Origin: Salinibacterium sp. G-O1
GTDB taxonomy: Bacteria; Actinomycetota; Actinomycetes; Actinomycetales; Microbacteriaceae
Length of the DNA: 64,000 bases
Reading direction: 5' to 3'
Assembly (NCBI RefSeq): GCF_030063305.1
Contig: NZ_JASISV010000003.1
Coordinates: 124,001-188,000 of the forward strand
Below are positions 53,909-64,000 of this stretch, one piece after another; positions within the stretch are counted from its first letter, which is position 1; the number at the start of each line of letters is the position of its first letter. The notes under the pieces were generated by a model that saw nothing but the letters and a program-made list of their open reading frames with translations, was not told the origin of the DNA and did no database searches. The position numbers and the translations under genes were made by a program.

Positions 53909-54513
53909 TGGCAACGCCAGCGGCCACCACGCGGCGTTCCCTTCTCGGGGGCGCCGCGCTCGCGGTCGTGGGTGCTGGCCTCGCCGCCTGCACCCAGACG
54001 TCGGCTGATCCCGCACCCAGTCCCGCACCCAACGAGATCGACATTGGCTTCTGTCAGGACATGGCGTTCCACCACGAGCAGGCTCTCGCAATGTGCCAGC
54101 GGGTGCTGGGCCGTGACACCGGATCTCAGGTGCAGACGGCGGCGGCCGACATCCTGCAGAACCAGTCATACGAGCGCGGGATGATGCACACCTGGCTGCA
54201 GTCGTGGGGCGAGAGCACCGTGGCGCCGACGACCGTCATGGGCTGGATGGGCAGGGCAATGCCCGCGGCCGACATGCCTGGCCTCGCGAGCGCGCTCGAC
54301 ATGCGCACTCTTGCCACCACCGACGGGCTCGCGAAGGGTCGGCTGTTTCTCACGCTGATGCGCGCCCATCACGTCGGCGGTGTGCACATGGCGGATGCCG
54401 CGACCGGAGCGGCGACCGCGCCGGTGCGCCAGATCGCGTTCCAGACCTCGGCCACCCAGACCTTCGAGATCGCGATCTTCGATGAGCTGCTGGCGACGAC
54501 CTACGCCGAGTGA
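53908..54513 (+). CDS. DUF305 lipoprotein with Tat-like signal
   Basis: 201 residues from GTG 53908. TTRRSLLGGAALAVVGAGLAAC combines a twin-arginine-like stretch with a lipobox. The DUF305 ferritin-like helical bundle follows: IGFCQDMAFHHEQALAMCQRVL and FLTLMRAHHVGGVHMA, with HH pairs and methionines typical of copper/metal binding. Coupled to the YHYH gene. Likely copper homeostasis at the membrane; inferred from family context. Confidence 0.85.
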   Translation: MATPAATTRRSLLGGAALAVVGAGLAACTQTSADPAPSPAPNEIDIGFCQDMAFHHEQALAMCQRVLGRDTGSQVQTAAADILQNQSYERGMMHTWLQSWGESTVAPTTVMGWMGRAMPAADMPGLASALDMRTLATTDGLAKGRLFLTLMRAHHVGGVHMADAATGAATAPVRQIAFQTSATQTFEIAIFDELLATTYAE

Positions 54514-55718
54514 GGGTGAAGTTCTCGCGCCGATTCTGCGACCAGCAGCGCAGCGTCGAGCGCAGTGGTGAGGTCCGCGAACAGGTCTTCCACGTGTTCC
54601 AGGCCGATCGACAGTCGCACGATCCCCGCCCCGGGCCGCGCATGCTCAGCCACCGGCCGGTGGGTGAGCGATGCCGGGTGCTGCACGAGCGAGTCGATAC
54701 CGCCGAGCGATACGGCGTGCGTGATGAGCTCACACGACTCCGTGAACTTCGCGGCAGCAGCGTATCCGCCCGCGAGTTCCAGCGCGATCAGTGATCCCGC
54801 GCCGGCACTCTGCGATCCAATGAGGCCGTTGGGGTCCTGGCCGGGGAGTCCGGGGTAGAGCACCCGAGCCACGGCGGGGTGAGCGCCGAGACGACGAGCG
54901 AGGTCACCCGCAGTCTCCTGCTGTGCCCTGACGCGCACCGGGAGGGTGCGAAGGCCACGGTGCAAAAGGTAGGCGGCAAGGGGATGAAGCACGCCACCGG
55001 TGAGCGCACGAACCTGGCGCAGCCTCGTGGTCCAGTCGCGGTTGGTCGCGATGACGCCGCCCATCGCGTCGCCGTGACCGCCGAGGTACTTGGTGGCGCT
55101 GTGCAGCGAGAGCGTGGCGCCGAGCTCGAGCGGACGCTGCAGTACCGGGGTGGCGAAGGTGTTGTCGACGAGAACGGGCACGCCCTGTGCGGCCTCGACG
55201 ACCCGGCGAATGTCGACGAGTTCGAGAGTGGGGTTGGCGGGCGACTCCAGGATGACCAGTCCGGTGTCTGGGCGGATCGCCGCCGCCACCTCATCGACGG
55301 TCACCCAGGTGACGGTCGTGCCGAGCAGGCCGGTCTCGAGAACGTGGTCGGTGCCGCCGTAGAGGGGGCGCAACGCCACGATGTGTGGTTTGCCGGCGAC
55401 GACGGTGGCGATGAGGCAGGCAGACAGCGCCGCCATGCCGCTGGCGAAAGCAACGGCGGCCTCCGACCCTTCGAGGGCGGCGAGCCCGTCTTCGAAGCGT
55501 GCGACTCCGGGCTGCCAAAGGCGCTGGTAGACCGCGGACTGCCCCGGCAGCAGGTCACCGCCGGTCGCGAGGTTTTCGTAGGCGTCACCGCCAGTCTCGA
55601 CATCGGGCAGCGGGAAGGTCGTGGACAGGTCGATGGGAGGCACGTGGTGGCCGCCCTCAGTGACACCGTTCATCCCGGAGTGGACAGCAATTGTCTCGAG
55701 CCTTGCATCATCGCGCAT
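54501..55718 (-). CDS. PLP-dependent Cys/Met-metabolism gamma-lyase
   Basis: 405 residues. Family hallmarks are present: ETIAVHSGMNG, YQRLWQPGVARFEDGLAALEGSEAAVAFASGMAA, VDNTFATPVLQRPLELGA and SATKYLGGHGD with the PLP lysine (near residue 208), ending VRLSIGLEHVEDLFADL. Cystathionine gamma-lyase, methionine gamma-lyase and transsulfuration synthase cannot be separated by eye. The divergent Lrp-type regulator suggests amino-acid-induced degradation, favouring a lyase. Its 3' end overlaps the DUF305 gene by 13 bases. Confidence 0.85.
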   Translation of the reverse strand: MRDDARLETIAVHSGMNGVTEGGHHVPPIDLSTTFPLPDVETGGDAYENLATGGDLLPGQSAVYQRLWQPGVARFEDGLAALEGSEAAVAFASGMAALSACLIATVVAGKPHIVALRPLYGGTDHVLETGLLGTTVTWVTVDEVAAAIRPDTGLVILESPANPTLELVDIRRVVEAAQGVPVLVDNTFATPVLQRPLELGATLSLHSATKYLGGHGDAMGGVIATNRDWTTRLRQVRALTGGVLHPLAAYLLHRGLRTLPVRVRAQQETAGDLARRLGAHPAVARVLYPGLPGQDPNGLIGSQSAGAGSLIALELAGGYAAAAKFTESCELITHAVSLGGIDSLVQHPASLTHRPVAEHARPGAGIVRLSIGLEHVEDLFADLTTALDAALLVAESARELHPHSA

Positions 55719-55803
55719 CCCTCATGATGAGCGGATACTGCGAGTATCAGCAAGCGGTCTGCAAGAATATGCGAAATAGGTTTCAAGAATCGAGGAAAGT
55801 GCA

Positions 55804-56283
55804 ATGGATGCCAGGCGTTCCATCGACCGGATCGACCGAGCCCTGCTGCGCGCCCTCTACAGCAACGCCCGCGCCTCCGGCTCTACGCTGGCGCGCGAGG
55901 CGCAGGTCGCGGAGTCAACAGTCGCGCTGCGCCTGCGCAGACTGCGGGACGACGGCTACCTTCGCGGTTTCCACGCAGACATCAACGTCGAGGCCCTCGG
56001 CATGACAGTGCAGGCCATCATCTCGGTGAAGCTCGTCAGGCACGCACGCGCCGAGGTCGATGCGTTCCGCCGCGCTGCACCCACCTGGCCGGGCGTGCTG
56101 TCGTTCTTCCACACCGGGGGAGCGGACGACTACATGCTGCACATCGCCGCGGCAAGCGCGACCGACCTGCGCGACTTCGTGATCACGCACCTCGCCGACC
56201 ATCCGGCCGTGGCCCACACCGAGACGAACCTCGTCTTCGAGCACGTCATCGGCAGCGGCCTCGACGAACTGCTCAGCAGCTGA
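55804..56283 (+). CDS. Lrp/AsnC-family transcriptional regulator
   Basis: 159 residues with GAGGAAAG before the ATG. The N-terminal HTH is IDRIDRALLRALYSNARASGSTLAREAQVAESTVALRLRRL; the C-terminal RAM domain runs from about 70 to 155 and includes GGADDYMLHIAA. It probably senses a sulfur or other amino acid and controls the divergent gamma-lyase gene through the 85-base spacer. Confidence 0.9.
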   Translation: MDARRSIDRIDRALLRALYSNARASGSTLAREAQVAESTVALRLRRLRDDGYLRGFHADINVEALGMTVQAIISVKLVRHARAEVDAFRRAAPTWPGVLSFFHTGGADDYMLHIAAASATDLRDFVITHLADHPAVAHTETNLVFEHVIGSGLDELLSS

Positions 56284-56284
56284 C

Positions 56285-57661
56285 TCAGCCCTTCCAGACC
56301 GTCTTCAGGTTGCAGAACTCGCGGATGCCCGCGGCCGCCAACTCGCGGCCGTAACCAGACGCCTTGATGCCACCGAAGGGCAGCTCGGGGTAGGAGATGG
56401 TCATGCCGTTGATGAACACGGCTCCGGCATCCAGCGCATCGATGAAGAACTCCTCGTCGACGGCATCGGTGGTCCACACCGCCGAGCTCAGACCGAACGT
56501 GGTCTGGTTCGCAATCTCCACCGCCTGCTCGCGCGACTCGACGCGGTAGAGGGATGCCACCGGACCGAAGGCCTCCTCCATTACCAGGCGCATGCCTTCG
56601 TGCAGGTCGGCGATGAGCGTCGGGTTGTAGAACCAGCCCGGACCGTCGGGTGCGGATCCACCCGCGAGGATCGTGGCGCCGTGCTTCACAGCATCGTCGA
56701 CGAGTTCGGCGAGTTCGTCGCGCCCGGATTCGGTGGCCAGTGGCCCGACCTGGGTCGCGGCATCCATGGGATCACCGACGACGAGCGCACTGAGCTTCTC
56801 GGCGAACAGGGCGGCGAACTGCTCGTACACGTCCGCGTGCACGATGAAACGCTTGCCCGCGATGCACGACTGCCCGTTGTTCTGCGTTCGTGCCGTGACC
56901 GCGACGTCGACAGCCTTGTCGATGTCTGCGCTCGGCATCACGATGAACGGGTCTGATCCGCCCAGCTCGAGCACGGCCTTCTTGATCTGGCTGCCGGCGT
57001 TGGCGGCCACCTCGCGCCCGGCGGGCTCAGACCCGGTCAGCGTGACGGCCTTGACCCTCGGGTCCTGCAGCACGGCAGCGACCTCTTTCGAGCCGATCAG
57101 CAGCGTTGAGAAGGCGCCTTCGGGGAAGCCGGCGCGGGTGAAGAGAGCGTCGAGGTACATGGCCGACTGCGGCACGTTCGAGGCGTGCTTGAGCAGACCG
57201 GAGTTGCCGGCCATGAGTGCGGGAGCGGCGAAGCGCACGACCTGCCACAGCGGGTAGTTCCACGGCATGACGGCGAGCACGGCGCCGAGCGGCTGGTAGA
57301 CGGAGTACGCGCTCGACGCGTTGACGCTCGCGGGGTTGTCGAGGGGTTCGGCCGCGAGGAATTCTGCGGCGTGCTCCGCGTAGAAGCGCATGCCCTTGGC
57401 GCACTTCAACGCCTCGGCCCTGGCCTGAGCGAGCGGCTTGCCCATCTCGACGGTCATGATGCGAGCGATCTCGTCGACATCAGCTTCGAGCAGATCCGCG
57501 GCAGCATTCATCCACTGGCCACGCTGCTCGAAGGTGGTGGTGCGCATCGCTGTGGTCGCGGCATCCGCCAGCGCAATGCGCCTCTCGACCTCAGCGGCGT
57601 CATGCGCCTCGAAGGTTTTTTCGGTAACGCCGGTCGCTGGGTTGATGCTCGCAATAGCCAT
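56285..57661 (-). CDS. NAD(P)-dependent succinate-semialdehyde dehydrogenase-like aldehyde dehydrogenase
   Basis: 458 residues. INPATGVTEKTFEAH opening, PWNYPLWQVVRFAAPALMAGN, the general-base region LELGGSDPFIVM and the catalytic cysteine in NNGQSCIAGKRFIVH. Length and sequence fit the GabD1/Sad group that oxidises succinate semialdehyde to succinate. The gene converges with the Lrp gene (1-base gap). Confidence 0.88.
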   Translation of the reverse strand: MAIASINPATGVTEKTFEAHDAAEVERRIALADAATTAMRTTTFEQRGQWMNAAADLLEADVDEIARIMTVEMGKPLAQARAEALKCAKGMRFYAEHAAEFLAAEPLDNPASVNASSAYSVYQPLGAVLAVMPWNYPLWQVVRFAAPALMAGNSGLLKHASNVPQSAMYLDALFTRAGFPEGAFSTLLIGSKEVAAVLQDPRVKAVTLTGSEPAGREVAANAGSQIKKAVLELGGSDPFIVMPSADIDKAVDVAVTARTQNNGQSCIAGKRFIVHADVYEQFAALFAEKLSALVVGDPMDAATQVGPLATESGRDELAELVDDAVKHGATILAGGSAPDGPGWFYNPTLIADLHEGMRLVMEEAFGPVASLYRVESREQAVEIANQTTFGLSSAVWTTDAVDEEFFIDALDAGAVFINGMTISYPELPFGGIKASGYGRELAAAGIREFCNLKTVWKG

Positions 57662-57692
57662 GATCTGAGATTACCTCCCGACCGACGGTTGC

Positions 57693-58970
57693 CTAGACCT
57701 TCAGGCGCCAATCATCCTCGTCGACGACCGGTGTCGGCAGGGTGAAGGTGCCGGTCGATGGGTCGATCATGGTTGCTTCGTCGCGACGGTGCACGAGCAC
57801 GTTGTCGATGTAACTCGCAACCGCTTCGGCGAGAGGGATGTCGCGAGCTTGGTTCTGCGACAGGAACCACCGATGATCGAGCAACTGGTGGAAGATCTCG
57901 GCCGGCTCCAGCTTGCCCTTCAGGTCTTTCGGGATGGCGCGGATTACCGGCTCGAACACCCGCGCGGCCCACTCGTGTGACACGAGCTCCTCGTCGAGGT
58001 TCTGCTTCTCGACGGTGGCCCGGTACGAGTCGAGGTCGTTGAGCAGCCGGCGCGCCTGGTTCTCCTGCGCGTCGAGCCCGGTCAGGCGCAACAGCCTGCG
58101 GGAGTGATGGCCGGCATCCACGACCTTCGGCTGGATGCGCACCTGCGTGCCAGTCTCGTCGGTACGGATGGCGAGTTCTTCGATGTCGAAACCGAGCTCA
58201 TTGAGCCGTTCGACGCGCTGGTTGATACGCCAGCGCTCGGACTGGTCAAACTCTTCGGAGGCGGTCAGCTCTTTCCACAGGGTGCGGTAGCGCGCCACGA
58301 TGCCGTTGCTGATCTCAACAGGGTCGATGTCTTCGTCGAGTCGCCCACCGGCCTGCAGGTCGAGGAGCTCGCCGGCCATGTTGACCCTGGCGATCTCGAG
58401 GTCGTTCTCACGCTGGCCGTTCGACAGGCTGGTGTAGAGCTGGCCGGTTTCGGCGTCGACGAGATAGGCGGCGAATGCGCCGGCATCCCGTCGGAAGAGG
58501 GTGTTGGACAGCGACACGTCGCCCCAGAAGAAACCGACAATGTGAAGCCGCACAAGCAGCACCGCGAGGGCGTCGACCAGCCTGGTGGCCGTCTCGGGGC
58601 GAAGGCTCTGCGAGTACACGGCTCGATACGGGAGCGAGAAGCGAAGGTGTCGTGTGACGAGCACCGATTCGAGCGGCTCGCCGGTGGGGGTGGTTCGGTT
58701 GGTGATGACGGCGACCGGGTCGACGCAGGGGATGTCGAGCCGCTGCAGCGCGCGCAGCATGTCGTACTCCTTGCGCGCCAGCTCCGCCGAGGTCTCTTTG
58801 ATGGCCACCACGTAACCGCTGAGGTTGACGAACCGCACCAGGTGCCGCGAGATGCCCTTGGGCAGCGCGGCGATCGTTTCGTCTGGCCAGATCTCGAGCG
58901 GCAATGACCACGGGAGGTCGAGCAAAGCTGGGTCGACTGTCGCGGCGGTGATGTTCAGTGAGCCGGTCAT
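57693..58970 (-). CDS. DUF4032 protein with kinase-like fold
   Basis: 425 residues, with AAGGACACC before the ATG. N-terminal part is reminiscent of Lipopolysaccharide-kinase/aminoglycoside-kinase folds: VVAIKETSAELARKEYDML supplies the Lys/Glu pair, HIVGFFWGDVSLSNTLF the catalytic Asp/Asn loop, and YLVDAETGQ the DFG-like metal site. The DUF4032 part occupies the C-terminal half (RRLLRLTGLDAQENQARRLLNDL). Substrate unknown. It is downstream of msiK on the same strand, separated by a terminator. Confidence 0.75.
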   Translation of the reverse strand: MTGSLNITAATVDPALLDLPWSLPLEIWPDETIAALPKGISRHLVRFVNLSGYVVAIKETSAELARKEYDMLRALQRLDIPCVDPVAVITNRTTPTGEPLESVLVTRHLRFSLPYRAVYSQSLRPETATRLVDALAVLLVRLHIVGFFWGDVSLSNTLFRRDAGAFAAYLVDAETGQLYTSLSNGQRENDLEIARVNMAGELLDLQAGGRLDEDIDPVEISNGIVARYRTLWKELTASEEFDQSERWRINQRVERLNELGFDIEELAIRTDETGTQVRIQPKVVDAGHHSRRLLRLTGLDAQENQARRLLNDLDSYRATVEKQNLDEELVSHEWAARVFEPVIRAIPKDLKGKLEPAEIFHQLLDHRWFLSQNQARDIPLAEAVASYIDNVLVHRRDEATMIDPSTGTFTLPTPVVDEDDWRLKV

Positions 58971-58986
58971 GGTGTCCTTAAAGTGG

Positions 58987-59019
58987 ATCGAGCCTGCCGG
59001 AAAACCCGACAGGCCCGAT
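58987..59019 (-). terminator. Terminator of msiK
   Basis: On the minus strand arms ATCGGGCCTGTCGG and CCGGCAGGCTCGAT pair with three G-U wobbles around a GTTTT loop, 14 bases after the msiK stop. A weak T-run (TTT) follows. Confidence 0.65.
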
Positions 59020-59032
59020 CACGGTTGAATGC

Positions 59033-60130
<1,098 letters not shown>

Positions 60131-60334
60131 GACTACTAATGCTCCTTCACCGGCAGGTACGTGCCGGACGATCCGTTGTGAATGGAAGTGGTGACGATGT
60201 CACCATCCGCCATTATGCCACCCAAACCGGGGTCGTGTCAGAGTTTGTTTGGGTAATACCCAGTGATCCCTCGTAGAATTCCACAGGCGCGCCGAACCTG
60301 ACGTGCACGATACCGACGGATGAATGAGGATCGA

Positions 60335-61255
60335 TTGAGCAACGTCACACCCGGCGACGGGCGACTTTCGAAAAACGAGAAGCGCGAAGCCGCCCGCGAT
60401 AAAGCCCGAATTCTTCGCGAAAGCCAGAAGAAGAAGGATCGCCGCACCAAGGTGCTGCTGCAGGGCGGAATCATCTTCGCCTCGCTCGCGATCGTGGCGA
60501 TTATCGCCCTCGTGATCGTCAACTCCGTTCGTCCCGTCGGCCCTGGTCCACGCAACATGGCCAGCGACGGCATCCTGATCAGTGAAGGGTTCGTCGCCGC
60601 CGAGAGCGCAGCGCTGAAGTCTGATGACGAGCCGATCCCGAATGAGCGCGACGAGGCATCCGGAGCTCTCGCCATTCAGATGTATGTCGACTACCTCTGC
60701 CCGATCTGTGGCGACTTCGAGGCGACCAACGGCGAGTACATCTCCAGCCTGGTCGAGAACGGCAAGACCACGGTCGAGATTCACCCGATCACCATCCTCG
60801 ACAGGCTGTCGCAGGGCACCAAGTATTCGACCAGGTCGGCCAACGCCACCGCGTGCGTCGCCAACTACTCGCCGGACAACTTCTATGACTTCCACAACCT
60901 GCTGTTTGCGAACCAGCCGGCCGAGAACTCGTCCGGACTCGATAACGACGAGCTGATCGCGTTAACGAAGGAGGCGGGCGTGAAATCTGCCAGCTCCATC
61001 GAATCGTGCATCAAGGACCAGGAGTTCAAGTCGTGGGTGAATGCCTCGACCGCACGCGCCCTGAACGGTCCGATCCCGAACTCGAACATCGACAAGGTCG
61101 AGGGCACGCCCACCGTCCTCGTGAACGGTCTCAAGTACGAGGGTTCGGTTTCCGACCTCGCCTCATTCCAGGCCTTCGTGCTGCAGGCGACCGGAGCCGA
61201 CTTCAACGAGCAGTCGACGCCGACGCCGACCCCGACGGCAACCCCCGCGGGCTAG
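60335..61255 (+). CDS. Membrane-anchored DsbA-like thioredoxin-fold protein
   Basis: 306 residues from TTG 60335, which has GAGGA at the right distance; ATG 60320 (311 residues) is the alternative. A charged cytosolic N-terminus (KNEKREAARDKARILRESQKKKDRR) is followed by one membrane helix (about 45-65) and an extracytoplasmic DsbA/DSBA_4-like domain with the CPIC active site in YVDYLCPICGDFE, and a cis-Pro loop KVEGTPTVLVNG. A Pro/Thr-rich tail ends it. It should form or reshuffle disulfides outside the membrane. Confidence 0.88.
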   Translation: MSNVTPGDGRLSKNEKREAARDKARILRESQKKKDRRTKVLLQGGIIFASLAIVAIIALVIVNSVRPVGPGPRNMASDGILISEGFVAAESAALKSDDEPIPNERDEASGALAIQMYVDYLCPICGDFEATNGEYISSLVENGKTTVEIHPITILDRLSQGTKYSTRSANATACVANYSPDNFYDFHNLLFANQPAENSSGLDNDELIALTKEAGVKSASSIESCIKDQEFKSWVNASTARALNGPIPNSNIDKVEGTPTVLVNGLKYEGSVSDLASFQAFVLQATGADFNEQSTPTPTPTATPAG

Positions 61256-61272
61256 CTCCGGCTCACTCTGCG

Positions 61273-61312
61273 ATCGCCCTCGAAGAGCACCTCGGTGCAC
61301 CTCGGGGGCGAT
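61273..61312 (+). terminator. Terminator-like hairpin after the DsbA-like gene
   Basis: ATCGCCCTCGA and TCGGGGGCGAT pair with one G-U; an inner GCACC/GGTGC pair caps the stem. It starts 17 bases after the stop. No strong T-run. Confidence 0.6.
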
Positions 61313-61406
61313 TCCCAGTTGCAGCGGGAACTATTTCTGACAGGCAACTGTTTTCACCCATGAAGGCCGCAGCTGGCGGCTCACACAACACGAAGGGGGC
61401 CTGACC

Positions 61407-61913
61407 ATGGCCACGACTGAGACCGCGATCCTCGCAGGCGGATGTTTCTGGGGAGCACAGCAGTTGCTGCGTCGCCGACCCGGCGTCTTGTCGACCCGCG
61501 TCGGCTACTCGGGTGGAGACACTCCGAATGCGACATACCGAAACCACGGCGATCATGCCGAGGCAGTCGAGATCGTCTTCGACCCCGCCCAGATCTCGTA
61601 CCGCGACGTCCTGGAGTTCTTCTTCCAGATTCACGACCCGTCGACGAAAGACCGCCAGGGCAACGATGTGGGCCGCAGCTACCGCTCGGCGATCTACTTC
61701 ACGAACGAGGAGCAGCAGCGGGTCGCCCTCGACACGATCGCTGATGTCGATGCTTCAGGCCTGTGGCCGGGCAAGGTCGTCACCGAGGTCGAGCCCGCTG
61801 GCGACTTCTGGGAGGCCGAAGACGACCACCAGGACTACCTCGAGAAGTACCCGAACGGATACACGTGCCACTCTGTGCGGCCCGGATGGAAGCTGCCGCA
61901 GCGCACCGTGTAG
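61407..61913 (+). CDS. msrA: Peptide methionine sulfoxide reductase A
   Basis: 168 residues. GGCFWG (catalytic C13) and [28 protein letters not shown] are diagnostic; [10 protein letters not shown] completes the site. A C-terminal cysteine in [10 protein letters not shown] may resolve the sulfenic acid. It repairs oxidised methionine; the preceding DsbA-like gene and the mycothiol gene fit an oxidative-stress theme. GAAGGGGG precedes the ATG. Confidence 0.95.
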   Translation: MATTETAILAGGCFWGAQQLLRRRPGVLSTRVGYSGGDTPNATYRNHGDHAEAVEIVFDPAQISYRDVLEFFFQIHDPSTKDRQGNDVGRSYRSAIYFTNEEQQRVALDTIADVDASGLWPGKVVTEVEPAGDFWEAEDDHQDYLEKYPNGYTCHSVRPGWKLPQRTV

Positions 61914-61927
61914 GTCGCAACCGCCGC

Positions 61928-63199
61928 TTAGTAGCGGAGGCGGGCGTAGTGCCTGTTTCTGAAGTGGAGGATGATTCCACCGATCACGGCAGCGAGCAGT
62001 GATCCGGCGAGCACGCCAACCTTGACGTGGTCGTCGGATTCGCTGCCGGCTCCGAATGACAGTTCGCCGACCAGCAGCGACACGGTGAATCCGACACCGG
62101 CGACGAAGGCCATGCCGATGATGTCGATCCACTTCAGGCTGGCATCGATGGCGAGGCCGGGCAGTCGGGTGACAAGGAAGGTCGTCCCCGTGATGCCGAT
62201 CGCCTTGCCGAGCACCAGTCCGGCGATGATCCCGAGGGCGATCGGGTCGCTGAACGCCTCTCCGAGCCCGGTGGCACCACCGACGGCAACTCCCGCGGCA
62301 AAGAACGCGAAGATCGGCACAGCCACTGCGGACGACACCGAGCTCCAACGGTCCGCGAAGTGTGCGGCCAGGCCGTCGTAGACCGGTTCACCGGTGGAAT
62401 CCACTCCCACTTTGACGCGTGCCCTGCGGGTGGCGATGACGGGCACGGCGAAGCCGAGCAGCACCCCAGCGACTGTGGCGTGGATGCCGGACGCATGCAC
62501 GAGGCCCCAGGTGATGATGCCCAGCGGCAGCAGGATCCAGATGCTCCTGACGCCTCGCTGCACGGCCACGGCGAAGATTGCCAGGGGTACGAGCGCGAGC
62601 AGCAGGATGAGAGGCTCAAGGTCGTCGGTGTAGAAGATGGCAATGATCGAGATCGCGAGCAGGTCATCCACCACGGCAAGGGTGAGCAGGAAGGTGCGCA
62701 GCGCCGGCGGCAGGCTGCGGCCGACGACGGCGAGCACGGCCACGGCGAACGCGATGTCTGTTGCGGCGGGGATGGCCCAGCCACGCAGTCCGGCCTCACC
62801 GACCGAGGAGACGACGGCAACGTAGATGAGGGCGGGGAGCGCGACACCGCCGATCGCCGCAGCAATCGGCAGGGCGGCCGTGCTGGGCTGCCGCAGTTTG
62901 CCCGCGACGAATTCTTCTTTGAGTTCAAGCCCGACGACGAAGAAGAAGATCGCGAGGAGCCCATCCGCAGCCCACGATCCCACCGAGAGGTTCAGGTGCA
63001 GAGCCTCGGGGCCGAACGTGAATTCACGAACAGTCTCGTACAACCCGGCGGCAGGGGAGTTCGCCAGGATGAGGGCGAGCACGGTTGCGCCCAGCAGTAG
63101 CGCTCCACCGACGGTGTCTTGCTTAAGTGTCTGGTGGATGCCTCGCCACAGGGTGTGGGGCAACTGATGACGGTATGTGTCATCTGGTTCGTGAGCCAT
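61928..63199 (-). CDS. nhaA: Na+/H+ antiporter NhaA
   Basis: 423 residues from ATG 63199, with AAAGGTG upstream. About 11-12 membrane helices; the sequence LEGS is not exact, but [14 protein letters not shown] and [24 protein letters not shown] with the twin transport-related aspartates ([10 protein letters not shown]-like segment [15 protein letters not shown]) are the NhaA hallmarks. Exchanges Na+ for protons for pH and salt homeostasis. It converges with msrA. Confidence 0.93.
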   Translation of the reverse strand: MAHEPDDTYRHQLPHTLWRGIHQTLKQDTVGGALLLGATVLALILANSPAAGLYETVREFTFGPEALHLNLSVGSWAADGLLAIFFFVVGLELKEEFVAGKLRQPSTAALPIAAAIGGVALPALIYVAVVSSVGEAGLRGWAIPAATDIAFAVAVLAVVGRSLPPALRTFLLTLAVVDDLLAISIIAIFYTDDLEPLILLLALVPLAIFAVAVQRGVRSIWILLPLGIITWGLVHASGIHATVAGVLLGFAVPVIATRRARVKVGVDSTGEPVYDGLAAHFADRWSSVSSAVAVPIFAFFAAGVAVGGATGLGEAFSDPIALGIIAGLVLGKAIGITGTTFLVTRLPGLAIDASLKWIDIIGMAFVAGVGFTVSLLVGELSFGAGSESDDHVKVGVLAGSLLAAVIGGIILHFRNRHYARLRY

Positions 63200-63304
63200 G
63201 GAGCACCTTTCGAGAGCGGTCGTCGTAGTGGGCGACACCGCTGTCACCCGCCGACCCGACTTCCCGGCACACCACCTTCAGCTTATCCGACCCGCGGTTG
63301 TGAA

Positions 63305-64000
63305 CTAACCGATGATGGGGCGTTCCTCCGGCAGGCTGTAGAGCAGGGTGCGTTGCTTGAGGGCGAGTGCTGCCGCGAGTCCGATCGGCCCGATGCGCCC
63401 GGCGAGCATCAGCAGGCTGAGTACGAACTTTCCGAACGTGTCGAGCTCAGCAGACAGGCCCACAGACAGGCCGCAGGTCGCAAATGCCGAGATCACCTCG
63501 AACGCCACCCTGGCCAGTGAGATGGAGGGGTTCGCGGCAAGAATGAGTGCGGTGGCGACGAGCACGAGGGTGGCGCCGAGGAAGGTCACACTGATGGCAA
63601 CCCGGAGGCTCTCGCTGGGAATCGATCGACCTGCGACCCGGAGGTCCTTGTCGCCTCGAGCCTCCGCGATGATGGCGAGGAACAGCACGGCGAGGGTGGT
63701 GACCTTGATGCCTCCGGCTGTGGATGCCGAACCTCCGCCGACGAACATGAGGGCGTCGGTCAGCAGCAGTGTCACGGGGTGTGCCGCCGCCGTGTCGGTG
63801 AGGGTGAACCCGCCAGACCGCATCATGGTCGACGCGAAGAGGGCGTGCAGAATCTTGTCGAGAGGGGACTCGTCGCCCACCGTGCCCGGGTTGTTCCACT
63901 CTGACAATCCCCAGCCGATGGCACCGATGAGCAGGAGGCCCGTGGTCATGGCGAGCGTGAGCTTGGTGTGCAGCGTCCAGCGCTTACGGTTCCAGCGCTG
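63305..64000 (-). CDS. TrkH/KtrB-family potassium transporter subunit, N-terminal part outside window
   Basis: The last 231 residues are present; the frame is open to base 64000. Selectivity-filter-like MRSGGFTLTDT, the conserved FVGGGSASTAGGIKVTT segment, and the fourth-repeat region FATCGLSVGLSAELDTFGKFVLSLLMLAGRIGPIGLAAAL identify the C-terminal half of TrkH/KtrB. It forms the K+-conducting membrane subunit; a TrkA/KtrA-type regulatory gene is expected just outside. Confidence 0.9.
   Translation of the reverse strand, partial: QRWNRKRWTLHTKLTLAMTTGLLLIGAIGWGLSEWNNPGTVGDESPLDKILHALFASTMMRSGGFTLTDTAAAHPVTLLLTDALMFVGGGSASTAGGIKVTTLAVLFLAIIAEARGDKDLRVAGRSIPSESLRVAISVTFLGATLVLVATALILAANPSISLARVAFEVISAFATCGLSVGLSAELDTFGKFVLSLLMLAGRIGPIGLAAALALKQRTLLYSLPEERPIIG

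Overview
The window looks like chromosome from a high-GC actinomycete, most probably of the family Microbacteriaceae. Evidence: a mycothiol synthase (mshD) beside a GlnR-type regulator, an MsiK-type sugar-transport ATPase, CarD, the SenX3/RegX3/PhoU set, the SigK/RskA pair, 13E12-type DUF222/HNH and NERD genes, many GTG/TTG starts, and several genes whose start codon lies only 5-7 bases after a -10 box (leaderless transcripts). Family level is inference; no rRNA gene is present.

Layout. (1) 1-5883: a DevS/DevR (DosS/DosR)-like two-component system with a universal stress protein, two zinc alcohol dehydrogenases and a DoxX membrane protein. Four near-identical 14-bp dyads, one before each of the four target promoters, tie these genes into one local regulon. 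(2) 5938-12385: amino-sugar genes (GH20 hexosaminidase and nagA behind a nested palindrome), a small secreted protein and a giant LuxR-type ATPase regulator. (3) 12436-14987: tRNA-Lys with a 20-bp copy of its 3' end 202 bp away (possible integration scar), a conserved hypothetical, and sigK-rskA. (4) 15064-18927: an unrecognised five-gene minus-strand operon built around a large Asp-box beta-propeller protein without signal peptide. (5) 19257-28277: pstSCAB behind a PHO-box promoter, mutT1-like gene, ppk, mshD, glnR; a 40-bp perfect palindrome lies between mshD and ppk. (6) 28334-35280: housekeeping and membrane genes (nitrobindin-like, YgfZ, FUSC, methyltransferase, gpmA, 2H phosphoesterase, DUF4192).

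(7) 35548-45345 is the most accessory-looking part. Two paralogous 155-156 aa genes (35548 and 43457) bracket a toxin-antitoxin pair, a NERD protein, an overlapping MazG-like/GIY-YIG-DUF2075 helicase pair and a 1153-aa Dna2-like nuclease-helicase. Just outside is a DUF222/HNH gene with a near-perfect LexA (SOS) box over its promoter. This is a candidate defence/DNA-stress island.

(8) 45535-52860: phoU divergent from senX3-regX3, a lipoprotein, then carD-ispDF-cysS-rlmB. PhoU/SenX3/RegX3 here probably control the pst operon 22 kb away in the same window. (9) 52976-64000: a YHYH lipoprotein with a DUF305 lipoprotein, a PLP gamma-lyase divergent from an Lrp regulator, an aldehyde dehydrogenase, a DUF4032 kinase-like protein, msiK, a membrane-anchored DsbA-like protein, msrA, nhaA, and the end of a TrkH-type potassium transporter cut by the window edge.

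Only one gene-free stretch exceeds 300 bases (18928-19256). It holds the promoter of the five-gene operon, a 16-bp inverted repeat and the pstB terminator.
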